Below, piece by piece: positions 1-7,051 of a stretch of DNA of 7,444 nucleotides (positions within the stretch are counted from its first letter, which is position 1; every line of letters starts with the position of its first letter). The DNA comes from Bacteroidota bacterium. GTDB taxonomy: Bacteria; Bacteroidota; Bacteroidia; Flavobacteriales; Flavobacteriaceae. Below the pieces are notes generated by a model. That model had not been told where the DNA came from. It did not search any database and was given only the letters and a program-made list of their open reading frames with translations. Location of the stretch: assembly GCA_022560715.1 (NCBI GenBank), contig JADFSQ010000090.1, positions 1 through 7,444 of the forward strand. Direction: 5' to 3'. Made by a program: the position numbers and the translations under genes.

Positions 1-2640
1 GCACGACAATTTCTTGGAGGTTTAGAACGTCCGGATGTCGATAAAATTGACGGGCTTTCTCCAGTGATTGCCATAGAACAGAAAACTACAAACAAATCGC
101 CTCGCTCCACGGTTGGAACCATTACTGAAATTTACGATTTTTTACGCCTCTTTTTTGCACGTGCCAGTGATGCTTTCAGTTACAATACTGGTAAAAAAAT
201 GGTGAGCTATAATGATGAACAAATTAAAGCACTGATTATAAAAAGTTTTAATGGTAAACGCATTAATGTACTGTCTCCAGTCGTACGATCCAGAAAAGGA
301 CATTATAGAGAGTTATTCGAGCAAATTGGGAAGCAAGGATTTGTCAAGGTACGAACAGATGGAGAAATTAAAGACCTCGTAAAAGGAATGAAGCTCGATC
401 GCTATAAAACGCACGATGTCGAAATTGTAATAGACAGACTAAAAATCGATGAGAATGCCGATAGTAACAAACGACTCACCGAAACCATTAAAACTGCCAT
501 GTATCATGGCGATAATGTGTTGATGATTATTGACCAAGATACCAAGGAAGTTCGTTATTTCAGTCGGAATTTAATGTGCCCAACTTCAGGTATTTCATAT
601 CCAAATCCTGAACCTAATAACTTTTCGTTCAATTCGCCAAAAGGTGCTTGTTCAAAATGTAATGGTATTGGCACGTTGTACGAAGTTAATATCGAAAAAA
701 TAATTCCTGACAATACTATTTCTATAAAAAATGGTGGATTAGCGCCACAAGGTCCGCAAAAAGACAGCTGGATTTTTAAGCAATTAGAATTAATAGCACA
801 ACGTTTTGAATTTAGTTTGAGTGATACTATCAAGTCCATTCCAATAGAAGCAATGGAAATGATACTTTATGGCGGAAATGAAAAATTTTCAGTTGAAAGT
901 AAATCGCTTGGCATTACACGTAATTATAATATAGATTTTGAAGGGATAGCAAACTTTATCGAAAATCAATATAAACATACCGATTCAACATCCATAAAAC
1001 GTTGGGCAAAAGATTATATGAACAATGTTATTTGTCCTGAATGTAAAGGGACTCGGTTAAAAAAAGAATCGCTATACTTTAAAATTAATGGCAAAAATAT
1101 TTCAGAATTAGCACAATTGGATATTGCTGATTTAGCGTATTGGTTTAATGATTTAGAAAATCATTTAAGCGAAAAGCAAAATAAAATAGCTTCCGAAATT
1201 ATTAAAGAAATTAATTCTCGTATTCAATTTTTATTAGATGTGGGCTTGGATTATTTGTCGTTAGACAGACCCTCTAAATCGCTTTCTGGTGGCGAGGCAC
1301 AGCGTATTCGATTGGCAACTCAAATTGGTTCTCAACTTGTTGGTGTACTTTATATTTTAGATGAGCCGAGTATTGGATTACACCAACGCGATAATGCAAA
1401 GTTGATAAATTCATTAATATCGCTTCGTGATTTAGGAAATTCGATAATAGTTGTCGAGCATGATAAAGAAATGATAGAACGTGCAGATCATGTTATTGAT
1501 CTTGGTCCGAGAGCTGGAAAACATGGTGGCGAAATTATTAGCGAAGGAACTCCTGAAGATTTAAAAAAACACCATACACTAACTGCCGATTATTTGAATG
1601 GCACCAAATTTCTTGAAACTCCCAAGAAACGTCGAAAGGGCAACGGAAAAAGAATAGTATTAAAAGGCTGTACTGGTAACAACTTGAAAAATGTGACACT
1701 GACAATTCCTTTAGGCAAAATGATTGGTATTACTGGTGTTTCAGGAAGTGGAAAATCTACGTTAATTAACGAAACGCTTTATCCTATTTTGAATAATTAT
1801 TATTTTAATGGTAAGAAAATTCCATTGCCTTATAAAGAAATTGAAGGTTTACAACATTTAGATAAAGTTATAGAAATCAATCAATCTCCTATTGGAAGAA
1901 CGCCACGTAGCAATCCTGCTACTTACACAGGAGTTTTTAGCGAAATACGAAGTTTATATGCCAAAATTCCTGAAGCAATGATTCGAGGTTATAAGCCTGG
2001 AAGATTTAGCTTTAATGTTACTGGAGGACGTTGCGAAACCTGTAAAGGTGGAGGTTTGCGTGTTATAGAAATGAATTTTCTTCCAGATGTATATGTTGAA
2101 TGTGAAACCTGTTTGGGCAAACGTTTCAATAGGGAAACTTTGGAGATTCGTTACAAAGGAAAATCGATTAGCGATGTTCTAAATATGACTATAAATGAAG
2201 CAGTTCCTTATTTTGAGCACATTCCTAAAATTCACAGAAAATTAAAAACCATTAAAGATGTTGGATTGGGTTATATTTCTTTGGGTCAACAAAGTACAAC
2301 ACTTTCTGGTGGTGAAGCTCAGCGCATAAAATTGGCTTCCGAATTATCTAAAAAAGACACAGGAAATACATTCTATATTTTAGACGAACCTACAACAGGC
2401 TTACATTTTGAAGATATTAGGGTGCTTATGATTGTGTTGAACAAACTTGCTGATAAAGGCAATACAGTTTTAATTATAGAACATAATTTAGATGTCATTA
2501 AAATGGTAGATCATATTATTGATATAGGTTATGAAGGTGGAAAAAGTGGTGGTGAAATTGTTGTAGAAGGCACACCAGAAATCGTGGCAAAACACAAAAA
2601 GAGCTATACAGCCCAATTCCTCAAAAAAGAATTAAATTAG
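1..2640 (+). CDS. uvrA: Excinuclease ABC subunit A (UvrA), 5'-truncated by window edge
   Basis: UvrA is the dimeric DNA-damage sensor of nucleotide excision repair; it loads UvrB on lesions using two ABC ATPase modules. The frame is open from base 1, beginning ARQFLGGLERPDVD, which aligns near residue 61 of E. coli UvrA, so about 60 residues including the first Walker A are outside the window. A GTG at position 64 is not the true start. Visible in order: TEIYDFLRLFFAR; the first zinc region (577-660), with CPTS in place of CxxC followed by CSKC; CPECKGTRL; ABC signature LSGGEAQRIRLA from 1282; Walker B ILDEPS near 1354; second Walker A GVSGSGKS at 1735-1758; zinc pairs CETC at 2032-2043 and 2101-2112; second signature from 2302; Walker B near 2377. 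The wording is typical of Bacteroidota, including FSYNTGKKMV and the single lost Cys. The 3' end is intact and the next gene starts 23 nt downstream. Confidence 0.97.
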   Translation, partial: ARQFLGGLERPDVDKIDGLSPVIAIEQKTTNKSPRSTVGTITEIYDFLRLFFARASDAFSYNTGKKMVSYNDEQIKALIIKSFNGKRINVLSPVVRSRKGHYRELFEQIGKQGFVKVRTDGEIKDLVKGMKLDRYKTHDVEIVIDRLKIDENADSNKRLTETIKTAMYHGDNVLMIIDQDTKEVRYFSRNLMCPTSGISYPNPEPNNFSFNSPKGACSKCNGIGTLYEVNIEKIIPDNTISIKNGGLAPQGPQKDSWIFKQLELIAQRFEFSLSDTIKSIPIEAMEMILYGGNEKFSVESKSLGITRNYNIDFEGIANFIENQYKHTDSTSIKRWAKDYMNNVICPECKGTRLKKESLYFKINGKNISELAQLDIADLAYWFNDLENHLSEKQNKIASEIIKEINSRIQFLLDVGLDYLSLDRPSKSLSGGEAQRIRLATQIGSQLVGVLYILDEPSIGLHQRDNAKLINSLISLRDLGNSIIVVEHDKEMIERADHVIDLGPRAGKHGGEIISEGTPEDLKKHHTLTADYLNGTKFLETPKKRRKGNGKRIVLKGCTGNNLKNVTLTIPLGKMIGITGVSGSGKSTLINETLYPILNNYYFNGKKIPLPYKEIEGLQHLDKVIEINQSPIGRTPRSNPATYTGVFSEIRSLYAKIPEAMIRGYKPGRFSFNVTGGRCETCKGGGLRVIEMNFLPDVYVECETCLGKRFNRETLEIRYKGKSISDVLNMTINEAVPYFEHIPKIHRKLKTIKDVGLGYISLGQQSTTLSGGEAQRIKLASELSKKDTGNTFYILDEPTTGLHFEDIRVLMIVLNKLADKGNTVLIIEHNLDVIKMVDHIIDIGYEGGKSGGEIVVEGTPEIVAKHKKSYTAQFLKKELN

Positions 2641-2663
2641 CACATTGCAAAATTTTTAAAAAG

Positions 2664-3353
2664 ATGAAAAAACAGAAACATCTAAAAGGATGGAATGAAA
2701 TAAAAGCAAACGACTCTTGGGCGATTTTTAAAATCATGGGAGAATTTGTTGAGGGATTCGAAAAAATGAGTAGGATTGGCCCTTGTGTGTCTATATTTGG
2801 ATCTGCTAGAACAAAGTCAGATAATAAATATTACAAGTTAACAGAAAAAATAGCTGAAAAAATTGTAGAAGCTGGTTATGGTGTGATAACTGGAGGTGGT
2901 CCAGGAATTATGGAAGCTGGAAACAAAGGAGCTCATCAAGCTGGAGGAACTTCAGTTGGTTTAAATATTGAATTGCCTTTTGAACAAAATGACAATCCGT
3001 ATATCGATACAGATAAGAACTTAGATTTCGACTATTTTTTTGTGCGTAAGGTTATGTTTGTAAAATATTCTCAAGGATTTGTTGTCATGCCTGGAGGCTT
3101 TGGAACTTTAGACGAAATTTTTGAAGCGATTACTTTAATTCAAACCAAAAAAATTGAAAAATTTCCTATTATAATGGTTGGAACAGAGTTTTGGAAAGGC
3201 ATTATGGATTGGATAAGAGATACTGTACTTAAAAAATTTGAAAATGTTAGCGCAACCGATTTAGATTTAATACATCTTGTTGATACAGAAGATGAGGTTA
3301 TTGAGATTTTAGACTCTTTCTATAATAAGCATGGAACAAGAATTAATTTCTAA
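2664..3353 (+). CDS. LOG-family (TIGR00730) Rossmann protein, putative nucleoside 5'-monophosphate phosphoribohydrolase
   Basis: This 229-residue cytoplasmic protein has the hallmarks of the lysine-decarboxylase-like/LOG family, whose studied members cleave the N-glycosidic bond of (cytokinin) nucleoside monophosphates. Visible motifs are SIFGSART (43-50), GGGPGIMEAG (77-86), the catalytic-type Arg in FVRKVMF (Arg128) and the signature PGGFGTLDE (143-151), which carries the glutamate of the PGGxGTxxE motif. Length is normal for the longer bacterial version with an N-terminal extension. The ATG at 2664 is preceded by A/T-rich sequence without a Shine-Dalgarno, as at other flavobacterial starts. 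It lies 23 nt after uvrA and 30 nt before the next gene, so co-transcription is plausible. The natural substrate cannot be told from the sequence; older annotations as lysine decarboxylase are unlikely to be right. Confidence 0.92.
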   Translation: MKKQKHLKGWNEIKANDSWAIFKIMGEFVEGFEKMSRIGPCVSIFGSARTKSDNKYYKLTEKIAEKIVEAGYGVITGGGPGIMEAGNKGAHQAGGTSVGLNIELPFEQNDNPYIDTDKNLDFDYFFVRKVMFVKYSQGFVVMPGGFGTLDEIFEAITLIQTKKIEKFPIIMVGTEFWKGIMDWIRDTVLKKFENVSATDLDLIHLVDTEDEVIEILDSFYNKHGTRINF

Positions 3354-3383
3354 ATTAACAACAATTTTTTCTCCCTAAATAAA

Positions 3384-4316
3384 ATGAAAAAGAAATTATT
3401 AGTAATATTGATAGTCTGTTTTTGTGCCATAAATAATGTGGTTTCACAAGAAACATTCAAGGTCATGTTTTACAACTTGCTAAATTTCCCGGATCAGTCT
3501 TCCTCAAAAATACAAAATTTAGAAATAATTTTAGAAGATCCTAATCCTGATTTAAGATTCCAAATGGTAGACGATTTAACAACCTATCTGTCAACTTTTC
3601 CAAGTACAGATTATGTTGTTTTGGGAGGCGACCTTAATATTTATACAAATTCTGAGCCTGCTTTTTTAGAATTAACAGATGTAACCAATAATATAACATT
3701 TGTAGATCCTGCAAATAGAGTTGGAAATTGGCATAATAACACTGCCTATTTAGATGTTTTTACGCAATCTACAAGAACACAAACTGGTTTAGGTGGTGAC
3801 ATTGGAGGTTTTGATGATCGTTTCGATTTTATTTTGACTTCAGAAAATATGCTTACTAATCCTGATATTTTTTATGTAACAAGTTCGTATCAAGTTTTTG
3901 GAAATAACGGTAATACAAACTGCTATAATCAAGAAATAAACTCTAATAGTTGCAATGGTGTTGATTTTGGTTTAACGATCAGGAATGCGCTCTACAACAT
4001 GAGCGATCATTTACCGGTTACTTTAGAATTACAAACTAATGAAACTTTAAGCACAAGTAATTTTAATATAACACCAACGTTTAGTATTTCAGGAAGTAAT
4101 ATTGTAAAAGATAAACTTTTAATACAATTAAACACAATTGCTTTTAAAAGTGATTTTATTTTTATTTATAATATATTAGGACAAAAAATAGAAAGCTATA
4201 AAGTTCAAAATCTAAACCTTTTGCAGCTTAATGTATCTAATTTGTCAAATGGAATTTATTATATAGTAGCCTCAAACTTTAATTTAAACCCATTAAAATT
4301 CATTAAAGCGAATTGA
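3384..4316 (+). CDS. T9SS-secreted endonuclease/exonuclease/phosphatase-family protein with apparent internal deletion
   Basis: The 310-residue product has a signal peptide (MKKKLLVILIVCFCAINNVV, then SQ), an EEP-nuclease-like region and a C-terminal type IX sorting domain (about 240-310, with IYNILGQKIESY, NVSNLSNGIYYI and a final KFIKAN). It should therefore be exported by Sec and passed through the T9SS outer-membrane pore to the surface or medium. EEP motifs seen: KVMFYNLLNF (Asn31), GGDLNIYT (81-88), FDDRFDFI and SDHLPV (207-212). The catalytic Glu segment and the following strands expected between residue 56 and LRFQMVDDL are absent: the text jumps from NPD to LRFQM at 3549-3557. From memory of flavobacterial homologues roughly 90-100 residues are missing, in frame. 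The product is thus probably inactive as a nuclease, or the assembly has lost a segment. The stop overlaps the next start (TTGA, 4313-4316). Confidence 0.82.
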   Translation: MKKKLLVILIVCFCAINNVVSQETFKVMFYNLLNFPDQSSSKIQNLEIILEDPNPDLRFQMVDDLTTYLSTFPSTDYVVLGGDLNIYTNSEPAFLELTDVTNNITFVDPANRVGNWHNNTAYLDVFTQSTRTQTGLGGDIGGFDDRFDFILTSENMLTNPDIFYVTSSYQVFGNNGNTNCYNQEINSNSCNGVDFGLTIRNALYNMSDHLPVTLELQTNETLSTSNFNITPTFSISGSNIVKDKLLIQLNTIAFKSDFIFIYNILGQKIESYKVQNLNLLQLNVSNLSNGIYYIVASNFNLNPLKFIKAN

Positions 4317-6445
4317 AAATAAATATACTATACCTACTTATATTTTCACTATTTCAATTTAGTGTTATATGTCAAAACAAAATTGACATTATAGCTGTGT
4401 TCGATATTGAAAACGATCAAATTCATATAAGTCAGGAAATAGTTTATAAAAACACTTCAACAGATACTTTAAAAAGCATTTTTTTTAACGATTGGAGTCA
4501 TAGTTATTCTACTAAAAACACGCCATTAGCTAAACGTTTTTCAGAAGAGTACAGTACTAAATTTCATTTTGCAGAAAATGAAGATCGTGGTTATACAGTT
4601 ATAACTGCTATAACAAACAATAATAATACTAATTTAGTATTTGAACGCCTACAATCACATCCTGACGTTATAAAAGTTGAATTGGCAAATTCATTATTGC
4701 CAAATAATAGTTACAGTTTAAAATTAGTTTATACAGTACAACTTCCAAAAGACAAGTTTACACGTTATGGTGTAACAGCTTTAAAAGATTATAATTTAAA
4801 ATATTGGTACATTACTCCAGCAGTATATAATGGCACTTGGCATTATTATAGTAATAAAAATTTAGATGATATTTTTATTCCTAAAGCAGATATCAATCTA
4901 CAAATTGAATTCCCAAAAAACTACTTTCTTACTTCTGAATTAGATATTATAGAAACGATTGAAAACAGTAATACTCAAACAATTTTTCTATCAGGAAAAA
5001 ATCGTATAGACAGCAAATTATTTTTAAATAAATTACAAATTTATAAAACAGTACAGACTAATAAATTTTCTATTCTTTCTAATATTGACGAAAAAGGATT
5101 GGGTGCTACTGATAAGGCCATTATTTCATATAAGATTATAAATTTCATAAGTGATTATTTAGGTGAATATCCACACAAAAAACTTATAGTTTCTGATATA
5201 GATGCAAAAAAAAATCCAATTTATGGATTAAACCAATTACCAGATTTTATTAGACCATTTCCTAAAAATTTTCAGTTTGAATTAAAACTGTTAAAGAATA
5301 CTCTTAATAACTATCTTGATAATACTCTGCTTATAAATCCAAGAAAAGAACAATGGTTAAAAGATGGGATTCAAATTTATTTTATGATAAAATACATTGA
5401 AGACTATTATCCCGATATGAAACTTTTAGGCTCGTTAGCCAATGTATGGGGAATTCGGTCATTTCATGCTTCTGATTTAAAATTTAACGAACAATATGGT
5501 CTCGTATATATGCATATGGCGAGAACAAATAGAGATCAGCCATTAGACATGCAAAAAGATTCGCTTTTAAAGTTTAATAAAAATTTAGCAAACAAATATA
5601 AAGCTGGAGTTGGATTAAAATATCTCGATGATTATATAAATGAAGATATATTAGAAAGAACAATTAAGTCTTTTTTAAAAGACAATAAATTAAGAAATAC
5701 TTCGGCAAAAGATTTTGAAATTTTTCTGAAATCACAAACAACAAAAAATATTGATTGGTTTTTTCTCATGCAACTATACAAACTTAATAAAACCGTCCTT
5801 AGCCTCAAAAATAATCCCATCCAGTTTTTAAATGGTTTAACAGCCAACGATCCTGATGAGCCGCGGAATGTTTTTTTAAATATTCATGGTCGTATTGTTG
5901 CCATTTTTGATCAAGTCAAAATAAACGATGATAAATTTTGGATTATTTGCCAACAATCATGTGTCGATGCTCTCCTTAATCACATTGATCGATATATCAA
6001 GTTGAGTCAGGTTAAAGTTCAAAGACTGGAAAGCCATGTCTATTTTGATATGGAAAATAGCACTGACGACGTTCCTGAAGCGGAATTAATTATTCCGCAA
6101 AAGAAGGGACGCTTGATTATTGCGGATAATGAACTGGAGTCGACAGTTTCTGATGAGGATTTTACACTCTTTCGACTGCGAAACAATATCCCACTCCAAG
6201 GTGTTGATTTTAATGACGATTTTGTGTTAAATGTCGGTGAAAAGGGGCTTGTTTCATATACAAAGGGTTGCTTTTTGGGGCAGGAACCGGTATCAAAAGT
6301 TCATAATCGTTCTAGCCCAACATGGCAATTGGTGGTAAAGTACGAAGATGAATGTGAGGAAGAAGTGAAACAGAAGATGACTTCAAAGGTGCTTGACCCG
6401 GATGCAAAGCGTGTGTTAGGGTTCGTTTTTAAGCGCAATAAATAG
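4313..6445 (+). CDS. Chimeric 710-codon frame: M1-peptidase-like N part (codons 1-485) joined to YgfZ (codons 486-710)
   Basis: The start is TTG, overlapping the upstream stop by 4 nt, and gives a good signal peptide (MKINILYLLIFSLFQFSVIC). Residues 21 to about 484 match an exported M1-aminopeptidase-like family of Flavobacteriia: an N-terminal beta domain, then NPIYGLNQLP (301-310, in the place of the exopeptidase motif) and WLKDGIQIYF (348-357, in the place of WLNEG). The zinc site HExxH-x18-E is not there: the equivalent positions are KNTLN (328-332) and Asp351, so this member is presumably not a metallopeptidase. Homology ends at IDWFF (480-484), where the family would normally continue for a long C-terminal part. 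From Met486 onward the sequence is a full YgfZ-type protein with no signal peptide of its own. An exported protein fused to a cytosolic Fe-S factor makes no cellular sense. GC content and translation signals also change here, so I read the frame as two unrelated genes joined by accident. Confidence 0.75.
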   Translation: MKINILYLLIFSLFQFSVICQNKIDIIAVFDIENDQIHISQEIVYKNTSTDTLKSIFFNDWSHSYSTKNTPLAKRFSEEYSTKFHFAENEDRGYTVITAITNNNNTNLVFERLQSHPDVIKVELANSLLPNNSYSLKLVYTVQLPKDKFTRYGVTALKDYNLKYWYITPAVYNGTWHYYSNKNLDDIFIPKADINLQIEFPKNYFLTSELDIIETIENSNTQTIFLSGKNRIDSKLFLNKLQIYKTVQTNKFSILSNIDEKGLGATDKAIISYKIINFISDYLGEYPHKKLIVSDIDAKKNPIYGLNQLPDFIRPFPKNFQFELKLLKNTLNNYLDNTLLINPRKEQWLKDGIQIYFMIKYIEDYYPDMKLLGSLANVWGIRSFHASDLKFNEQYGLVYMHMARTNRDQPLDMQKDSLLKFNKNLANKYKAGVGLKYLDDYINEDILERTIKSFLKDNKLRNTSAKDFEIFLKSQTTKNIDWFFLMQLYKLNKTVLSLKNNPIQFLNGLTANDPDEPRNVFLNIHGRIVAIFDQVKINDDKFWIICQQSCVDALLNHIDRYIKLSQVKVQRLESHVYFDMENSTDDVPEAELIIPQKKGRLIIADNELESTVSDEDFTLFRLRNNIPLQGVDFNDDFVLNVGEKGLVSYTKGCFLGQEPVSKVHNRSSPTWQLVVKYEDECEEEVKQKMTSKVLDPDAKRVLGFVFKRNK
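5759..5770. other. Probable chimera junction between two genomes
   Basis: Upstream codons read IDWFF, the last recognisable M1-family residues, and end at 5764. Next come CTC and then the ATG of YgfZ. The join therefore lies within a few bases of the T-run at 5759-5764. The frame is kept by chance. Downstream, GC content rises and Shine-Dalgarno sites appear. The exact base cannot be fixed without homologues or reads. Confidence 0.7.
5768..6445 (+). CDS. ygfZ: YgfZ/GcvT-like folate-binding protein (Fe-S cluster maintenance), probably the true gene start at 5768
   Basis: Starting at the ATG at 5768 gives a 225-residue protein beginning MQLYKLNKTVLSLKNN, followed by FLNGLTANDP, the usual N-terminal YgfZ pattern (F-x-x-G-x-x-x-x-D), and LNIHGRIVAIFDQ. 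The diagnostic motif KGCFLGQEPVSKVHNR lies at residues 166-181 of this protein; its Cys is the conserved YgfZ cysteine. The ending VLGFVFKRNK fits the family. YgfZ uses a folate to support synthesis or repair of certain Fe-S enzymes such as MiaB, in the cytoplasm. The protein is shorter than E. coli YgfZ (about 326 residues), so the last domain is reduced. Its own upstream region is not visible because flavobacterial coding sequence abuts the ATG. The ACT-domain gene follows after 23 nt, suggesting an operon. Assignment to the family is firm; the exact start is inferred. Confidence 0.85.
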   Translation: MQLYKLNKTVLSLKNNPIQFLNGLTANDPDEPRNVFLNIHGRIVAIFDQVKINDDKFWIICQQSCVDALLNHIDRYIKLSQVKVQRLESHVYFDMENSTDDVPEAELIIPQKKGRLIIADNELESTVSDEDFTLFRLRNNIPLQGVDFNDDFVLNVGEKGLVSYTKGCFLGQEPVSKVHNRSSPTWQLVVKYEDECEEEVKQKMTSKVLDPDAKRVLGFVFKRNK

Positions 6446-6458
6446 AGTTTTTTTGAAA

Positions 6459-6465
6459 GAGAGGA
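6459..6465 (+). promoter_or_regulatory. Shine-Dalgarno sequence for the ACT-domain gene
   Basis: GAGAGGA lies 3 nt before the ATG at 6469 when counted from its last base, with the core GAGG about 4 nt away. It fixes the start of the ACT gene. None of the four starts in the left part of the window has a comparable site, which supports a change of organism. Confidence 0.75.
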
Positions 6466-6468
6466 TTT

Positions 6469-6885
6469 ATGATCAAGGCAGTTTTAGAGAAACAGTTAAT
6501 GATTCAGGTCAAAAATGATGCAGGAAAGCTAGCAGCTGTGACAAGCATTATCACCTCCACTGGTATAAATTTATTAGCTAATTGTGCTTACGTCGTTGAC
6601 AATAAGGCCGCGTTTATGTTTGTCACAGATGATAATAATGGTGCGCGAGAGTTGCTTGAAGCGAACAATATCAAAGTTGAAGAAGAAGAGGTGATCTTGC
6701 TTTCCATAGACAATAAACCCGGGGTTTTACGGGCGGTCACGGATAAAATGGCAGAAGCAGGCATTAACTTGACGCTTATGTATGGGAGTGTGGATCCGGG
6801 TGCAGAGATCGCACGCCTTGTCATGGTATCGAAAAATAATTTGGATGTCATGATGCTGATTAAAACGGAACTAGAACGGAGTTGA
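6469..6885 (+). CDS. Tandem ACT-domain protein (putative amino-acid-binding regulator)
   Basis: This 138-residue cytosolic protein consists of two ACT domains and nothing else. The first covers about residues 8-68 (NDAGKLAAVTSIITSTGINL) and the second about 75-135 (DNKPGVLRAVTDKMAEAGINL). The Gly-x-Leu and Gly-Ile-Asn pattern in each repeat marks the turn and helix of the beta-alpha-beta-beta-alpha-beta fold. ACT domains usually bind amino acids or similar small ligands at domain interfaces; stand-alone double-ACT proteins of this size are widespread and mostly uncharacterised, so ligand and partner are unknown. The start is supported by a strong Shine-Dalgarno. The gene follows ygfZ by 23 nt and is likely co-transcribed with it. 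Its stop codon directly abuts the 152-bp inverted element. Confidence 0.88.
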   Translation: MIKAVLEKQLMIQVKNDAGKLAAVTSIITSTGINLLANCAYVVDNKAAFMFVTDDNNGARELLEANNIKVEEEEVILLSIDNKPGVLRAVTDKMAEAGINLTLMYGSVDPGAEIARLVMVSKNNLDVMMLIKTELERS

Positions 6886-6889
6886 ATGA

Positions 6890-6930
6890 GGATACAACTT
6901 GCGGAATGAAATGAACGCAAGTTGTTATCC
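6890..6930 (+). repeat. Left hairpin of the inverted element
   Basis: Arms 6890-6903 (GGATACAACTTGCG) and 6916-6930 (CGCAAGTTGTTATCC) pair perfectly except for one extra T in the 3' arm; the loop is 12 nt (6904-6915). ATGA precedes it at 6886-6889, immediately after the ACT stop codon. No U-tract follows, so it is not a standard terminator. Confidence 0.85.
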
Positions 6931-6936
6931 GAATTC

Positions 6937-6984
6937 ACCCCCCACCACTTTTTCATGTACATACATGAAAAAGTGGTGGGGGGT
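6937..6984. repeat. Perfect central palindrome, 23-bp arms with 2-nt centre
   Basis: Arms 6937-6959 and 6962-6984 are exact reverse complements around C6960-A6961. Each arm carries a C6 (or G6) run at the outer end, CACCACT, a T5 (or A5) run and CATGTA near the centre. Pairing stops at once on both outer sides, which marks the limits of the conserved tail. As RNA or single-stranded DNA it would form a very stable stem. It is the meeting point of the two inverted units. Confidence 0.92.
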
Positions 6985-6991
6985 CTAATTC

Positions 6992-7033
6992 GCGCATTGA
7001 TTTACGTTCACTATCGTTCCGTAAATCAAGCGC
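6992..7033 (-). repeat. Right hairpin of the inverted element (inverted copy)
   Basis: Arms 6992-7006 (GCGCATTGATTTACG) and 7020-7033 (CGTAAATCAAGCGC) pair with a single extra base (A6996 on the + strand, a T on the - strand); the loop is 13 nt (7007-7019). Read on the - strand it is preceded by ATGA (7037-7034), as in the left hairpin, with the bulge at the same position. Confidence 0.85.
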
Positions 7034-7051
7034 TCATAAGAGCAGATTATT

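Larger units (their letters stand above)
6886..7037. repeat. 152-bp inverted element made of two diverged ~75-nt hairpin units (BIME/REP-like)
   Basis: Reading inward from each end, both halves show the same order of parts: ATGA, a hairpin, GAATT plus one or two bases, and an identical 23-nt tail, meeting at a 2-nt centre (6960-6961). The left hairpin is 6890-6930 and the right one 6992-7033. Loops compared in the same orientation are GAATGAAATGAA and GAACGATAGTGAA (10 identities, one gap). Both stems are 10 bp next to the loop, one bulged T at position 11 of the 3' arm, then 4 bp, yet the stem bases differ substantially. Such tandem inverted hairpins with a fixed bulge recall REP/BIME elements or IS200/IS605 ends handled by Y1 transposases. 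No GTAG is present and no transposase is in the window, so that assignment is analogy only. Confidence 0.75.

Noticed and set aside
64..66. GTG as start of uvrA
   Set aside because: The frame is open to base 1 and the upstream codons (ARQFLGGLERPDVD) are conserved UvrA, so the gene simply begins outside the window.
577..660. Broken first zinc finger in UvrA (CPTS instead of CxxC)
   Set aside because: As I recall, Bacteroidota UvrA commonly has CPTT/CPTS here, so this is a lineage feature rather than damage.
6588..6962. Minus-strand open frame of 124 codons opposite the ACT gene
   Set aside because: It is antisense to a well-supported ACT protein with its own Shine-Dalgarno and shows no family motifs.
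6890..7033. Integron attC site
   Set aside because: There are bulged hairpins, but no RYYYAAC/GTTRRRY core pair at the stem ends and no integrase or cassette array.
6886..7037. Rho-independent terminator(s) after the ACT gene
   Set aside because: None of the three hairpins is followed by a U-tract; the T5 run lies inside the central stem and the flanks are GAATT-type sequence.
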